Shown here one piece after another: positions 8,258-16,182 of a stretch of 64,000 nt of DNA (the first letter of the stretch is position 1; every line of letters starts with the position of its first letter). A program made the position numbers and the translations under genes. The notes under the pieces were generated by a model, which made no database searches, had not been told where the DNA came from, and was given only the letters and a program-made list of their open reading frames with translations. The stretch is taken from positions 1-64,000 of the forward strand of contig NZ_RJPZ01000006.1 in assembly GCF_003943615.1 (NCBI RefSeq), given 5' to 3'. The DNA is from Streptococcus australis. GTDB taxonomy: Bacteria > Bacillota > Bacilli > Lactobacillales > Streptococcaceae.

Positions 8258-8797
8258 ATGAAGATTGTATCAGGTACCTATGGAGGGCGTCCTCTTAAGA
8301 CGCTTGAAGGAAAGACAACGAGGCCCACTTCAGATAAGGTGAGAGGGGCTATGTTTAATATGATCGGTCCTTATTTTGATGGGGGGCGGGTCTTGGATTT
8401 ATATGCAGGCTCAGGCGGCTTGTCCATCGAAGCGGTATCTCGTGGGATGGAGCAGGCTGTCTTGGTCGAGAAAGACCGCAGGGCTCAAGCAATTATTGCC
8501 AGCAATATTCAAATGACCAAGGAAAGTCACAAATTTCAATTGCTGAAGATGGAGGCTCACCAAGCTCTCGGCCAATTGCAGGGGACCTTTGACCTTGTTT
8601 TATTAGATCCTCCCTATGCTAAGGAGCAGATCGTAGCCGATATTGAAACCTTGGCTGAACGAGACTTGCTGGGAGAAGAGGTCATGGTCGTCTGTGAGAC
8701 AGACAAGGCAGTGGATTTGCCTGAGGAGATTGCTTGTCTAGGAATCTGGAAAGAAAAAATCTACGGAATTAGTAAGGTGACGGTTTATGTCAGATAA
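8258..8797 (+). CDS. rsmD: 16S rRNA (guanine966-N2)-methyltransferase RsmD
   Basis: With ATG 8258 the product is 179 residues and starts MKIVSGTYGGRPL, the usual RsmD N-terminus. VLDLYAGSGGLSIEA is the AdoMet-binding motif I and LVLLDPPY is the catalytic (D/N)PPY motif. The enzyme methylates G966 of 16S rRNA in the assembled 30S subunit. The longer frame from 8165 lacks family similarity in its first 31 codons and runs through the promoter. It overlaps coaD by 11 bp, the usual rsmD-coaD pairing. There is no ribosome binding site because the mRNA appears to be leaderless. Confidence 0.95.
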   Translation: MKIVSGTYGGRPLKTLEGKTTRPTSDKVRGAMFNMIGPYFDGGRVLDLYAGSGGLSIEAVSRGMEQAVLVEKDRRAQAIIASNIQMTKESHKFQLLKMEAHQALGQLQGTFDLVLLDPPYAKEQIVADIETLAERDLLGEEVMVVCETDKAVDLPEEIACLGIWKEKIYGISKVTVYVR

Positions 8798-9260
8798 AAT
8801 CGGATTATTTACAGGTTCATTTGACCCAATGACCTTGGGACACTTGGATTTGATAGAGCGAGCTAGTCGCTTGTTTGATCACTTGTATGTAGGCATCTTC
8901 TTTAATCATGAGAAGAAGGGCTATTTTACCATTGAGCAAAGAGAGGCCATGGTGACAGAGGCTGTGGCTCATTTGTCCAATGTAAGAGTCATCACCTCAG
9001 AGGCAGAGTTGGCAGTAGAAGTGGCTAGACGGTATGGAGTGACGAGCTTGGTTCGAGGCCTGCGAAATAGCCAAGATTTCCTCTATGAAAGCAACATGGA
9101 CTACTTCAATCACCAGCTGGCTCCAGAGCTTGAGACCATCTATCTCTGTGCCCAGCCCCAGTACCAGGCCTTGAGCTCGACGAGAATCCGCGAGTTGCTG
9201 ACCTTCCAGCAAGATGTCAGTGCCTATGTCCCAGAGAGTGTTATAAAGGAGATGAAATAA
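8787..9260 (+). CDS. coaD: Phosphopantetheine adenylyltransferase
   Basis: The 157-residue protein starts with GLFTGSFDPMTLGHLDLIERA, written here in part as GSFDPMTLGHLD, the nucleotidyltransferase (T/H)xGH signature, and has LSSTRIRELL near the C-terminus (the ISSTxIR motif). It transfers AMP from ATP to 4'-phosphopantetheine, the fourth step of coenzyme A synthesis, in the cytoplasm. It overlaps rsmD and is followed after 5 bp by sepM, so the three are probably one transcript. Length and motifs are normal. Confidence 0.96.
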   Translation: MSDKIGLFTGSFDPMTLGHLDLIERASRLFDHLYVGIFFNHEKKGYFTIEQREAMVTEAVAHLSNVRVITSEAELAVEVARRYGVTSLVRGLRNSQDFLYESNMDYFNHQLAPELETIYLCAQPQYQALSSTRIRELLTFQQDVSAYVPESVIKEMK

Positions 9261-9265
9261 AAGGA

Positions 9266-10372
9266 ATGAATGAATTTGAGAAACAAAGGGCTCAGTTACC
9301 AGAAAGCCCATTTGAACCTGTACGCAAAAAAGATAGTGTGTGGAGAACCTATCGCTGGCCGATTATTGGGACCTTGCTTCTGATTCTGGCCTTGCTAGCT
9401 TTCTTTGTTCCCCTGCCCTATTATCTGGAAATGCCCGGGAGTTCAGAAGATATTCGCCAAGTGATGCGCGTCAACCAAAAAAATGATGAAGCATCTGGTT
9501 CGTATGATTTTGTCACTGTTGCCGTCAAGCAAGCGACCTTCTCGGATATAGTCTATGCCTGGGTGACTCCTTTTACAGATATCCACTCTGAACAAGAAAT
9601 GACTGGTGGCAGTTCCAGTGAGGAATTTTTCCGTATCAATCAATTTTATATGGAAACCTCTCAAAATACTGCCAAATACCAAGGATTAAAAACTGCTGGT
9701 AAAGAGACAGAGATGGAATTCTTAGGTGTTTATGTCATGCAAGTAGCAGAAGACTCTACTTTCAAGGGCGTTCTAAATATTGCGGACACGGTTACGGCTG
9801 TGAATGACAAAACCTTCAAGAGCTCAAAAGAACTCATCGAGTATGTTGGTTCCCAAAAAATTGGGGACAAGGTCTCAGTGACCTACACAGAAGATGGCCA
9901 GACTAAGACAGCTGAAGGAAAGATTATTAAGCTGGTCAATGGCAAGAATGGGATTGGGATTAGCTTGATTGACCGAACAGAGGTGAAGAGCGACGTGCCA
10001 ATTGAGTTTGCGACAGCTGGCATCGGTGGCCCAAGTGCCGGGATGATGTTTAGTCTGTCTATCTATACCCAAGTAGCGGACCCAGACCTTCGTAAGGGAC
10101 GCCATATCGCGGGGACAGGGACCATTAACCATGATGGAACTGTCGGAGATATCGGTGGAGTGGATAAGAAAGTTGTGGCGGCAGATCGCGCTGGTGCTGA
10201 AATCTTCTTTGCCCCTGATAATCCGGTGACAGAGGAAGTTAAAAAGAACAATCCTAATGCCAAGAGCAACTACGACGAAGCGGTAGAAACAGCTAAAAAA
10301 ATTAAGACCAAGATGAAAATTGTACCTGTCAAAACCTTGCAGGATGCTATTGATTATTTGAAAAAGAATTAA
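9266..10372 (+). CDS. sepM: Membrane-anchored PDZ / Lon-type serine protease SepM
   Basis: 368 residues. One transmembrane helix near residues 30-50 (IIGTLLLILALLAFFVPL) anchors an extracellular part with a PDZ domain around residues 150-220 and a C-terminal Lon-type proteolytic domain. S257 in GGPSAGMM and K301/K302 in GGVDKKVVA form the Ser-Lys dyad. In S. mutans SepM trims the competence pheromone CSP at the cell surface; the same kind of peptide processing is possible here but the substrate is unknown. It is the third gene of rsmD-coaD-sepM. A family 1 structured repeat follows 17 bp after its stop. Confidence 0.92.
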   Translation: MNEFEKQRAQLPESPFEPVRKKDSVWRTYRWPIIGTLLLILALLAFFVPLPYYLEMPGSSEDIRQVMRVNQKNDEASGSYDFVTVAVKQATFSDIVYAWVTPFTDIHSEQEMTGGSSSEEFFRINQFYMETSQNTAKYQGLKTAGKETEMEFLGVYVMQVAEDSTFKGVLNIADTVTAVNDKTFKSSKELIEYVGSQKIGDKVSVTYTEDGQTKTAEGKIIKLVNGKNGIGISLIDRTEVKSDVPIEFATAGIGGPSAGMMFSLSIYTQVADPDLRKGRHIAGTGTINHDGTVGDIGGVDKKVVAADRAGAEIFFAPDNPVTEEVKKNNPNAKSNYDEAVETAKKIKTKMKIVPVKTLQDAIDYLKKN

Positions 10373-10389
10373 AGTAGCTTGCTCGAAAA

Positions 10390-10571
10390 GAGAGTGGGAC
10401 AGAAATCGGTCATTCGTTAGAATTCGATTTCGTCGTCCCACCTCCGCACAGTTGAGTAGGGCTGTAAAAACTGATGAAATCAGCGTAGTAGAGCCCACTC
10501 AACCACTGCGTCTTGCTCGACAATCCAAAGACAATATCGAGGCTAGGACTTTTGTCCCAGCCTCGATATTG
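10390..10571 (+). repeat. Structured interspersed repeat family 1, copy 1
   Basis: About 180 nt beginning GAGAGTGGGACAGAAATCG. Stem 1: GTGGGAC (10394-10400) with GTCCCAC (10435-10441), continued by GAAATCG with CGATTTC. Stem 2: GTTGAGT with ACTCAAC and GGGC with GCCC, enclosing a CTGATgaaATCAG hairpin. Stem 3: an 18-bp arm (10532-10549) with its partner (10554-10571) around a TTTT loop. The outer 6 to 7 bp of stem 3 are specific to this copy and both arms changed together. It lies in the 3' region of sepM. Copies 2 and 3 are at 15991 and 39933. Confidence 0.85.
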
Positions 10572-10619
10572 GTAGATAGGGATATTCATCTCCCAATCAA
10601 ATTCAAGTTTTTGCATATC

Positions 10620-10647
10620 AATCTCTCTATTTTTAGAGAGATTTTTT
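10620..10647 (+). terminator. Intrinsic terminator before ccdA
   Basis: AATCTCTCTA and TAGAGAGATT pair around a TTTT loop and run into TTTTTTC. It ends transcription from sepM and the repeat, while TATACT a few bases later (10651-10656) may be the -10 of the ccdA operon. Confidence 0.7.
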
Positions 10648-10685
10648 CTTTATACTAGTGTCAGAAAGTAAGGGAGGTAGTTGGA

Positions 10686-11396
10686 ATGATTGAAAATAGT
10701 TTGTTTTCCATTTCAGTGTTCTTAGCGGGGATTCTATCTTTTTTCTCTCCGTGTATTTTACCGTTGATGCCCGTCTATGTAGGGATCTTATTAGATTCTG
10801 AGCATGAAAAAACGGTGCGTATTTTTGGAAGAGATATTTCTTGGTATGGTTTGGTCAAGACCCTCTGTTTTATTGCTGGTCTATCAACCGTATTTCTCAT
10901 CCTAGGTTATGGTGCAGGGGCCCTTGGTCAGGTACTCTATGCTCCCTGGTTCCGTTACCTACTAGGAGGGATTGTCATCTTATTGGGAATCCATCAGATG
11001 GGCCTCATCAATCTTCGGCAACTCCAAAAACAAAAGAGTATCCAACTGAAGAAGGACGAAAAACGCAACGAATTCTTCAATGCCTTTCTAATTGGAGTGA
11101 CCTTTAGTTTTGGCTGGACTCCTTGTGTCGGACCTGTATTAAGCTCGGTTTTAGCGCTTGCGGCTTCTGGAGGAAATGGTGCTCTACAAGGAGCGCTCTT
11201 CATGCTGGTTTACACCTTGGGCTTAGCTCTTCCCTTCTTACTCTTGGCCCTGGCTTCAGGCTGGGTCTTGCAACGCTTTGCCAAACTCAAGCCTCATATG
11301 GGGACCTTGAAAAAAATCGGTGGTGCTCTCATCGTCTTGATGGGCATCTTGCTGATGCTGGGTAATCTCAACAGCCTAGCATCCCTGTTTCACTAA
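10686..11396 (+). CDS. ccdA: Thiol-disulfide membrane electron carrier CcdA
   Basis: 236 residues with six predicted membrane helices. Two conserved Cys sit in SPCILPLMP (helix 1) and TPCVGPV (helix 4), the CcdA/DsbD-beta signature. CcdA passes electrons from cytoplasmic thioredoxin through the membrane to extracellular thioredoxin-like proteins. Here it opens an operon that continues with a Met-rich lipoprotein, a thioredoxin-fold lipoprotein and MsrAB, the complete electron path needed to repair oxidised methionine outside the cell. The ccdA-etrx-msrAB organisation is known from S. pneumoniae. Confidence 0.94.
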   Translation: MIENSLFSISVFLAGILSFFSPCILPLMPVYVGILLDSEHEKTVRIFGRDISWYGLVKTLCFIAGLSTVFLILGYGAGALGQVLYAPWFRYLLGGIVILLGIHQMGLINLRQLQKQKSIQLKKDEKRNEFFNAFLIGVTFSFGWTPCVGPVLSSVLALAASGGNGALQGALFMLVYTLGLALPFLLLALASGWVLQRFAKLKPHMGTLKKIGGALIVLMGILLMLGNLNSLASLFH

Positions 11397-11422
11397 TCTT
11401 GAATGATTAAAGGAGAAAAATC

Positions 11423-11728
11423 ATGAAAAAAATTCTTACACTTACCATTGCTACGCTTAGCCTTGTCACTTTAGCAGCTTGTTCTGGAAAAAAATCTGAT
11501 TCAGATATGAAAAAAACGGACGATAGTAGTATGATGAAGAAGGACGATATGAAGGATTCGTCCATGTCCGATGATAAAATGAAAAAAGACGATATGAAAG
11601 ATTCATCTATGATGTCTGACAGCAGTTCTGAAATGAAAGACAACATGAAAGAAGATAAGATGAAATCGAGCGATTCAGAGATGAAGGACGACATGAGTGA
11701 CTCATCTGACATGAAATCAGACCAATAA
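11423..11728 (+). CDS. Methionine-rich low-complexity lipoprotein in the msrAB operon
   Basis: 101 residues: signal peptide with lipobox LAAC (Cys20), then an 81-residue chain made only of S, G, K, D, M, T, E, N and Q. It has 15 Met after Cys20 (about 18 percent), spaced roughly every 5 residues in units such as KKDDMKDSSM. Met is the only hydrophobic residue, so the chain is expected to be disordered and fully exposed. It lies 26 bp after ccdA and 65 bp before the thioredoxin lipoprotein gene. It could be a sacrificial oxidant trap recycled by MsrAB, or a metal-binding spacer; the function is inferred. Confidence 0.85.
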   Translation: MKKILTLTIATLSLVTLAACSGKKSDSDMKKTDDSSMMKKDDMKDSSMSDDKMKKDDMKDSSMMSDSSSEMKDNMKEDKMKSSDSEMKDDMSDSSDMKSDQ

Positions 11729-11793
11729 AGGACAATAGGAAGAGGAGGTCGTCTGCTTGGGCGACTTTCTCCCAATTTAGAGAGGAGGAAGAC

Positions 11794-12354
11794 ATGAAAA
11801 AAATGGCCTTAATAGCGACAGGACTTTTCTGTGTAGGATTGTTAGGGGCCTGCTCCGCCCAGGGGATGGAGTCATCCAATAAAAGCGAGACTAAGCAGAC
11901 AGCCAAAACGGGAGGTTCAGAGCAAGCTGGCAAGAAGGTTCTGGATTTTAGCCTGCAAGGAGTAGACGGCAAGACCTACCGCTTATCAGATTACAAAGGG
12001 AAGAAAGTCTATCTCAAGTTTTGGGCTTCCTGGTGCTCAATCTGTCTTTCAACATTAGGTGACACAAATGATTTAGCAAAGGCAGAGGAGGGTAAAGATT
12101 ATGTAGTTCTAACTGTTGTCGCTCCGACATTTAATGGGGAAAAATCAGCCGATGACTTTAAAAATTGGTACCAGGCTTTGGACTACAAAGATTTCCCAGT
12201 CTTGATGGATAGTAAGGGCGACTTGCTCAAAGAGTACGGGATTCGCTCTTATCCATCTGCTCTCTTTATTGCGAGCGATGGAACTCTCGCCAAGACCCAT
12301 ATCGGCTATATGAGTAAGGAAGACATCGTCCAGACTCTAAAAGAAATGAAGTAA
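11794..12354 (+). CDS. Extracellular thioredoxin-fold lipoprotein (TlpA/Etrx-like)
   Basis: 186 residues with a lipoprotein signal ending LGAC (Cys20) and a TlpA-like thioredoxin domain from about residue 45. The active site is WASWCSIC, a CxxC flanked by Trp as in TlpA/ResA, and RSYPSALF carries the cis-proline loop. It should receive electrons from CcdA and reduce the MsrAB protein encoded 12 bp downstream. Homologues Etrx1 and Etrx2 serve MsrAB2 in S. pneumoniae. Which of the two it corresponds to is inferred only from the neighbouring two-component system. Confidence 0.9.
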   Translation: MKKMALIATGLFCVGLLGACSAQGMESSNKSETKQTAKTGGSEQAGKKVLDFSLQGVDGKTYRLSDYKGKKVYLKFWASWCSICLSTLGDTNDLAKAEEGKDYVVLTVVAPTFNGEKSADDFKNWYQALDYKDFPVLMDSKGDLLKEYGIRSYPSALFIASDGTLAKTHIGYMSKEDIVQTLKEMK

Positions 12355-12366
12355 GGAGGACATAAA

Positions 12367-13488
12367 ATGGAAACAAAATGGAAACTCATTTCCGTTCTTT
12401 TAGTGGGCCTGCTTTGTTTTGGACTCTTTTTCCTTATCAAAGGATCCATGGCCTTGGATACATCAGATGCGACGACTGAGCAGATCAAAAAAGCGTCCAT
12501 GAGTCAGACACCAGTAGCAAACAAAAAGAAGGAAGAAAAAGTCAATCCTGAAGACCAACGAGAAATCTATCTAGCTGGTGGTTGCTTCTGGGGTGTGGAA
12601 GAGTATTTTTCCCGTGTTCCAGGTGTCATTGATGCCGAATCAGGTTATGCCAATGGAAAAGGGGATACTACCAAGTATGAACTGGTCAACCAAACAGGGC
12701 ATGCCGAAACGGTACATATCACCTATAATGTCAAGAAGGTTTCCTTGAAAGAACTGCTTCTACACTATTTCCGGATTATTGATCCAACATCAAAAAACCG
12801 TCAGGGAAATGATCAGGGCAGTCAATATCGGACAGGAGTTTATTACACCGATCAAGCAGATTTGCCAACCATAAACCAAGTATTTGAAGAAGTGGCAAAG
12901 AAATATGATAAGCCTTTGGCTGTAGAAAAAGAAGAACTTGCTAATTATATCAAGGCGGAAGACTACCATCAGGACTATCTACAGAAACATCCGAATGGCT
13001 ATTGTCACATTGATGTGAATCAAGCTTCTTATCCGGTTATTGACGCTAGTCGTTATCCAAAACCAAGCGATGAAGAGATCAAGAAGAAGTTATCGCCCGA
13101 AGAATATGCAGTGACGCAAGAGAATGATACAGAGCGTGCTTTTTCTAACCGCTATTGGGATAAGTTTGAAGCGGGCATCTATGTGGATGTCGTAACAGGA
13201 GAGCCCCTCTTCTCCTCAAAAGATAAATTTGATTCCGGTTGTGGTTGGCCAAGCTTTAGCCGGCCGATCAGTCCCGATGTGGCAACCTACAAGGAAGATA
13301 AGAGTTTCAATATGACTCGGACAGAGGTTCGGAGTCGAGTAGGAAATTCCCATCTAGGCCACGTCTTTACTGATGGACCTAAGGAAAAAGGTGGCCTTCG
13401 CTACTGTATCAATAGTTTGTCAATTAAATTCATTCCTAAAGCAGAGATGGTAGAAAAGGGCTACGGCTATTTGTTGGACTATGTCTGA
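12367..13488 (+). CDS. msrAB: Membrane-anchored methionine sulfoxide reductase MsrA-MsrB fusion
   Basis: 373 residues: an N-terminal membrane anchor (about residues 7-27), an MsrA domain with the catalytic Cys73 in GGCFWGVEE, and a C-terminal MsrB domain with [12 protein letters not shown] and the catalytic Cys in RYCIN. MsrA reduces Met-S-sulfoxide and MsrB Met-R-sulfoxide, so the fusion repairs both epimers outside the membrane. Electrons should come from the adjacent thioredoxin lipoprotein and CcdA. A substrate candidate, the Met-rich lipoprotein, is in the same operon. No terminator was seen before the two-component genes, but those have their own promoter. Confidence 0.96.
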   Translation: METKWKLISVLLVGLLCFGLFFLIKGSMALDTSDATTEQIKKASMSQTPVANKKKEEKVNPEDQREIYLAGGCFWGVEEYFSRVPGVIDAESGYANGKGDTTKYELVNQTGHAETVHITYNVKKVSLKELLLHYFRIIDPTSKNRQGNDQGSQYRTGVYYTDQADLPTINQVFEEVAKKYDKPLAVEKEELANYIKAEDYHQDYLQKHPNGYCHIDVNQASYPVIDASRYPKPSDEEIKKKLSPEEYAVTQENDTERAFSNRYWDKFEAGIYVDVVTGEPLFSSKDKFDSGCGWPSFSRPISPDVATYKEDKSFNMTRTEVRSRVGNSHLGHVFTDGPKEKGGLRYCINSLSIKFIPKAEMVEKGYGYLLDYV

Positions 13489-13507
13489 GACTTTTTGCGA
13501 CCTACTT

Positions 13508-13516
13508 TGATATAAT
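13508..13516 (+). promoter_or_regulatory. Extended -10 promoter of the two-component system
   Basis: TGA followed by TATAAT (13511-13516) in the 58-bp gap after msrAB. The -35 is weak (near the msrAB stop). The same TTTGATATAAT string recurs at other promoters in the window. Confidence 0.55.
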
Positions 13517-13546
13517 GAGTATAACAAGGATAAGTAGGTGAAACAC

Positions 13547-14281
13547 ATGTATTCAATCATGATTGTAGAAGACGAAGAGCTGGTTCGGCAGGGACTTACT
13601 TCTCTAGTGAATTATGAACAGTTTGGGATGAAGGTCATTGACCAAGCGGAAAATGGGCGAATAGCTTGGGAAAAATTTCAAGCACAACCGGCTGATCTTC
13701 TCTTGACTGATATCAATATGCCACAGTTGAATGGCTTAGATTTGGCCCAACTAGTCCGAGAGAAAGCTCCGTCCTGCCATATCATCTTTCTAACAGGCTA
13801 TGATGATTTTGAGTTTGCTCGGAAAGCCATTCGACTCGGAGCAGATGACTATCTCCTCAAGCCCTTTTCAAAAGCAGATATTGAAGAGATGCTGGGGAAA
13901 GTCAAGAATAAGCTAGACGAGGAAGGAAAGAAAGCCCAGGTTGAAACCTTGGTGGATCAGGGGCATTCGACAGAGTTGGAAGAGGCTATTCATTCCCGCT
14001 TAGCGGATTCCCAATTAACCCTTAAGGACTTGGCTCTTCAACTGGGTTTTAGTCCCTCTTATCTGAGTGTCCTAATCAAGAAAACATTGGGACTTCCTTT
14101 TCAAGAATACTTGATCCAAGAACGGATGAAGAAGGCCAAACTTTTACTCTTGACGACTGATCTCAAGATTTATGAGATTGCAGACCAGGTTGGTTTTGAA
14201 GATATGAACTATTTTTCTCAACGCTTTAAACAAGTAGTCGGTGTAACCCCAAGACAATACAAAAAAGGAGAGTATGAATGA
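13547..14281 (+). CDS. AraC-type response regulator (RR09/YesN-like)
   Basis: About 244 residues from ATG 13547; a GTG at 13538 is in frame but the purine-rich TAGGTG suits the ATG better. The receiver domain has ED near the start, phospho-acceptor Asp in LLTDINMP, T in FLTGYDDF and K in LLKPF. The C-terminal AraC/XylS domain carries two HTH motifs (LKDLALQLGFSPSYLS and IYEIADQVGFEDMNYFSQRF). It overlaps the histidine kinase gene by 4 bp. In S. pneumoniae TCS09 genes follow the ccdA-etrx-msrAB operon in the same order, so this is probably the TCS09 equivalent; its targets are not visible here. Confidence 0.93.
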   Translation: MYSIMIVEDEELVRQGLTSLVNYEQFGMKVIDQAENGRIAWEKFQAQPADLLLTDINMPQLNGLDLAQLVREKAPSCHIIFLTGYDDFEFARKAIRLGADDYLLKPFSKADIEEMLGKVKNKLDEEGKKAQVETLVDQGHSTELEEAIHSRLADSQLTLKDLALQLGFSPSYLSVLIKKTLGLPFQEYLIQERMKKAKLLLLTTDLKIYEIADQVGFEDMNYFSQRFKQVVGVTPRQYKKGEYE

Positions 14282-15990
14282 AACGATACCCTTTGCTGAT
14301 TCAGCTGATTGTCTATGTATTTGTCTTCATTCTTTTGCTCTTGGGTTTAGTCGGTAGTCTATACTATCAAACTAGCTCAGCAACCATTGGCCAACTGACG
14401 GAGCGAACAACCCGCAATAGTATCGACCAGAGTAGTCAGTTTATCACCTCCTATCTGAAAAAATTGAAGCAGACCACCTCGATCCTCAGTAAAGAAGAGA
14501 CCGTTCGTCAGTTTGCTCAAGACAAGGAGGAGAGCCCAGAAGCCGTTCAAAGTCTGATGCGAACCATTATTGAGACAGACCCAGATCTGGTTTCGGCTGT
14601 CTTAGTAACTAAGGATGGACGCCTTGTTGCTACGGATTCTCAAATTAGCATGCAGACCTCATCGGATATGATGAACGAAAGCTGGTATCAGGAGGCTATC
14701 AAGAAGAGGGCCATCCCTGTCTTGACGCCAGCCCGAAAGGAATCCTTGTCTTCAGAGAAGGACAAGTGGGTGATTTCTATCACCCAGGAAGTGGTGGATG
14801 CTTCTGGTCAAAATCTAGGAGTTTTGCGCTTAGATATTGGCTATCAGAGCCTAGAAGCTTATCTGGATCATCTCCAACTGGGCAAAAAAGGCTTTAGTTT
14901 CATCATCAATCAGAAGCATGAATTTGTCTACCATCCTAAAAAGACAGTCTATTCTTCCAGTCAGGAAATGCAGGCCATGCAACCCTATATTGCTGTCAAG
15001 GATGGCTATGCCCAAAAGGGGCAGAACTTTGTCTACCAAATTGCTATACCAGAGAGTGATTGGACCTTAATTGGAGTGGCTTCTCTGGAAGGTCTACAGA
15101 TGCTTCAATCGCAAATGCTCTATTCCTTTATAGGTTTAGGAGCTCTCGTCCTCATCATGTGCTGGCTGGGAATCTGGTTCATTCTGCGCTTATGGATCAA
15201 ACCCCTACAAGATTTGCAGGCCGTCATTCTGAAAATAGGAGCTGGTGATTCCCACTTGCGGGCGACTACTAAGGGATCACCTGAATTGGTAGATCTTGCT
15301 CAAGCCTTCAACCGTATGTTGGATCAAATTGAAAACCTTATGCAATTGGTTAAAGAAGAGGAACAAAATGCACGACGCTATGAACTGCGAGCTCTTTCAG
15401 CCCAGATTAATCCTCATTTCCTCTATAATACCTTGGATACCATTGTCTGGATGGCTGAGTTTAATGATGGTCAGCGCGTGGTTGACCTGACTAAGTCCCT
15501 AGCCAAATATTTCCGCCTTGCTCTCAATCAAGGACAAGAACAAATTAGTCTTCAGGATGAAATAGACCATGTGCGCCAGTATCTCTTCATTCAGAAACAA
15601 CGCTATGGGGATAAGTTGAATTATGAAATTTTAGAAGAGGGAAGGTTGGGAGACTATCAGCTTCCTAAACTGGTCCTACAACCCTTAGTGGAGAATGCCA
15701 TCTATCATGGCATCAAGGAGATGGATCGGCCGGGCATGATACGAGTCACTTCGGAAATCAAAGAAGAACAAGTGGTCCTGACGATTTATGATAATGGACG
15801 AGGCTTTGCTTTGTCTGAGTCGACAGACCAAACTCTTCTTCGACTAGGAGGTGTTGGTTTGAAAAATGTGGATCAACGCTTGCGGCTACAGTTTGGGGCT
15901 AGCTATCATATGCAGATTGATTCTAAGGCTAATAGCTATACGAAAATCACTCTTTATTTGCCCCTCACATCACGTGATGAACATTCATAG
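14278..15990 (+). CDS. Sensor histidine kinase (LytS/YesM family), partner of the AraC-type regulator
   Basis: 570 residues: a membrane helix at about 10-30, an extracellular dCache-like sensor (about 40-275), a second helix (about 280-300), a HAMP domain, then a His_kinase domain with the phospho-acceptor His in INPHFLYNTLD and an HATPase domain with PLVENAIYHG and YDNGRGF. It would autophosphorylate and activate the overlapping response regulator gene product. The stop codon ends at 15990 and a family 1 repeat begins at the very next base, so the repeat forms the whole 3' untranslated region. Confidence 0.94.
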   Translation: MKRYPLLIQLIVYVFVFILLLLGLVGSLYYQTSSATIGQLTERTTRNSIDQSSQFITSYLKKLKQTTSILSKEETVRQFAQDKEESPEAVQSLMRTIIETDPDLVSAVLVTKDGRLVATDSQISMQTSSDMMNESWYQEAIKKRAIPVLTPARKESLSSEKDKWVISITQEVVDASGQNLGVLRLDIGYQSLEAYLDHLQLGKKGFSFIINQKHEFVYHPKKTVYSSSQEMQAMQPYIAVKDGYAQKGQNFVYQIAIPESDWTLIGVASLEGLQMLQSQMLYSFIGLGALVLIMCWLGIWFILRLWIKPLQDLQAVILKIGAGDSHLRATTKGSPELVDLAQAFNRMLDQIENLMQLVKEEEQNARRYELRALSAQINPHFLYNTLDTIVWMAEFNDGQRVVDLTKSLAKYFRLALNQGQEQISLQDEIDHVRQYLFIQKQRYGDKLNYEILEEGRLGDYQLPKLVLQPLVENAIYHGIKEMDRPGMIRVTSEIKEEQVVLTIYDNGRGFALSESTDQTLLRLGGVGLKNVDQRLRLQFGASYHMQIDSKANSYTKITLYLPLTSRDEHS

Positions 15991-16170
15991 GAGAGTGAGA
16001 CAGAAATCGGTAAATCGTTAGAATTCGATTTCGTCGTCTCACCTCCGCACAGTTGAGTAGGGATGTAAAAGCTGATGAAATCAGCGTAGTAGAGCCCACT
16101 CAACCACAGCGTCTTGCTCGACAATCCAAAGATAATTGAGAGGCTAGGACTTTTGTCCCAGCCTCCTTTT
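15991..16170 (+). repeat. Structured interspersed repeat family 1, copy 2
   Basis: Starts one base after the kinase stop codon. Stem 1 reads GTGAGAC (15995-16001) with GTCTCAC (16036-16042), a compensated G-C to A-T change relative to copies 1 and 3. The inner hairpin is GCTGATgaaATCAGC. The final stem GAGGCTAGGAC/GTCCCAGCCTC around TTTT runs into CTTTTT, a good terminator for the two-component operon. One pair in stem 2 is lost (GGGAT against AGCCC). Confidence 0.85.
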
Positions 16171-16182
16171 TACGTTCAAAAT

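Noticed and set aside
8165-8258. N-terminal extension of RsmD
   Set aside because: The added 31 codons show no family similarity and contain the promoter; MKIVSGTYGG is the normal start.
10410-10658. Open frames on both strands inside repeat 1 copy 1 (10410-10616 minus, 10452-10658 plus)
   Set aside because: They run through RNA-like hairpins and the palindromic stem, and have no ribosome binding site.
11407-11775. Minus-strand frame opposite the Met-rich lipoprotein
   Set aside because: It is the shadow of a low-complexity repeat (Ser/Phe/Ile-rich mirror of Met/Asp/Ser codons) without promoter or ribosome binding site.
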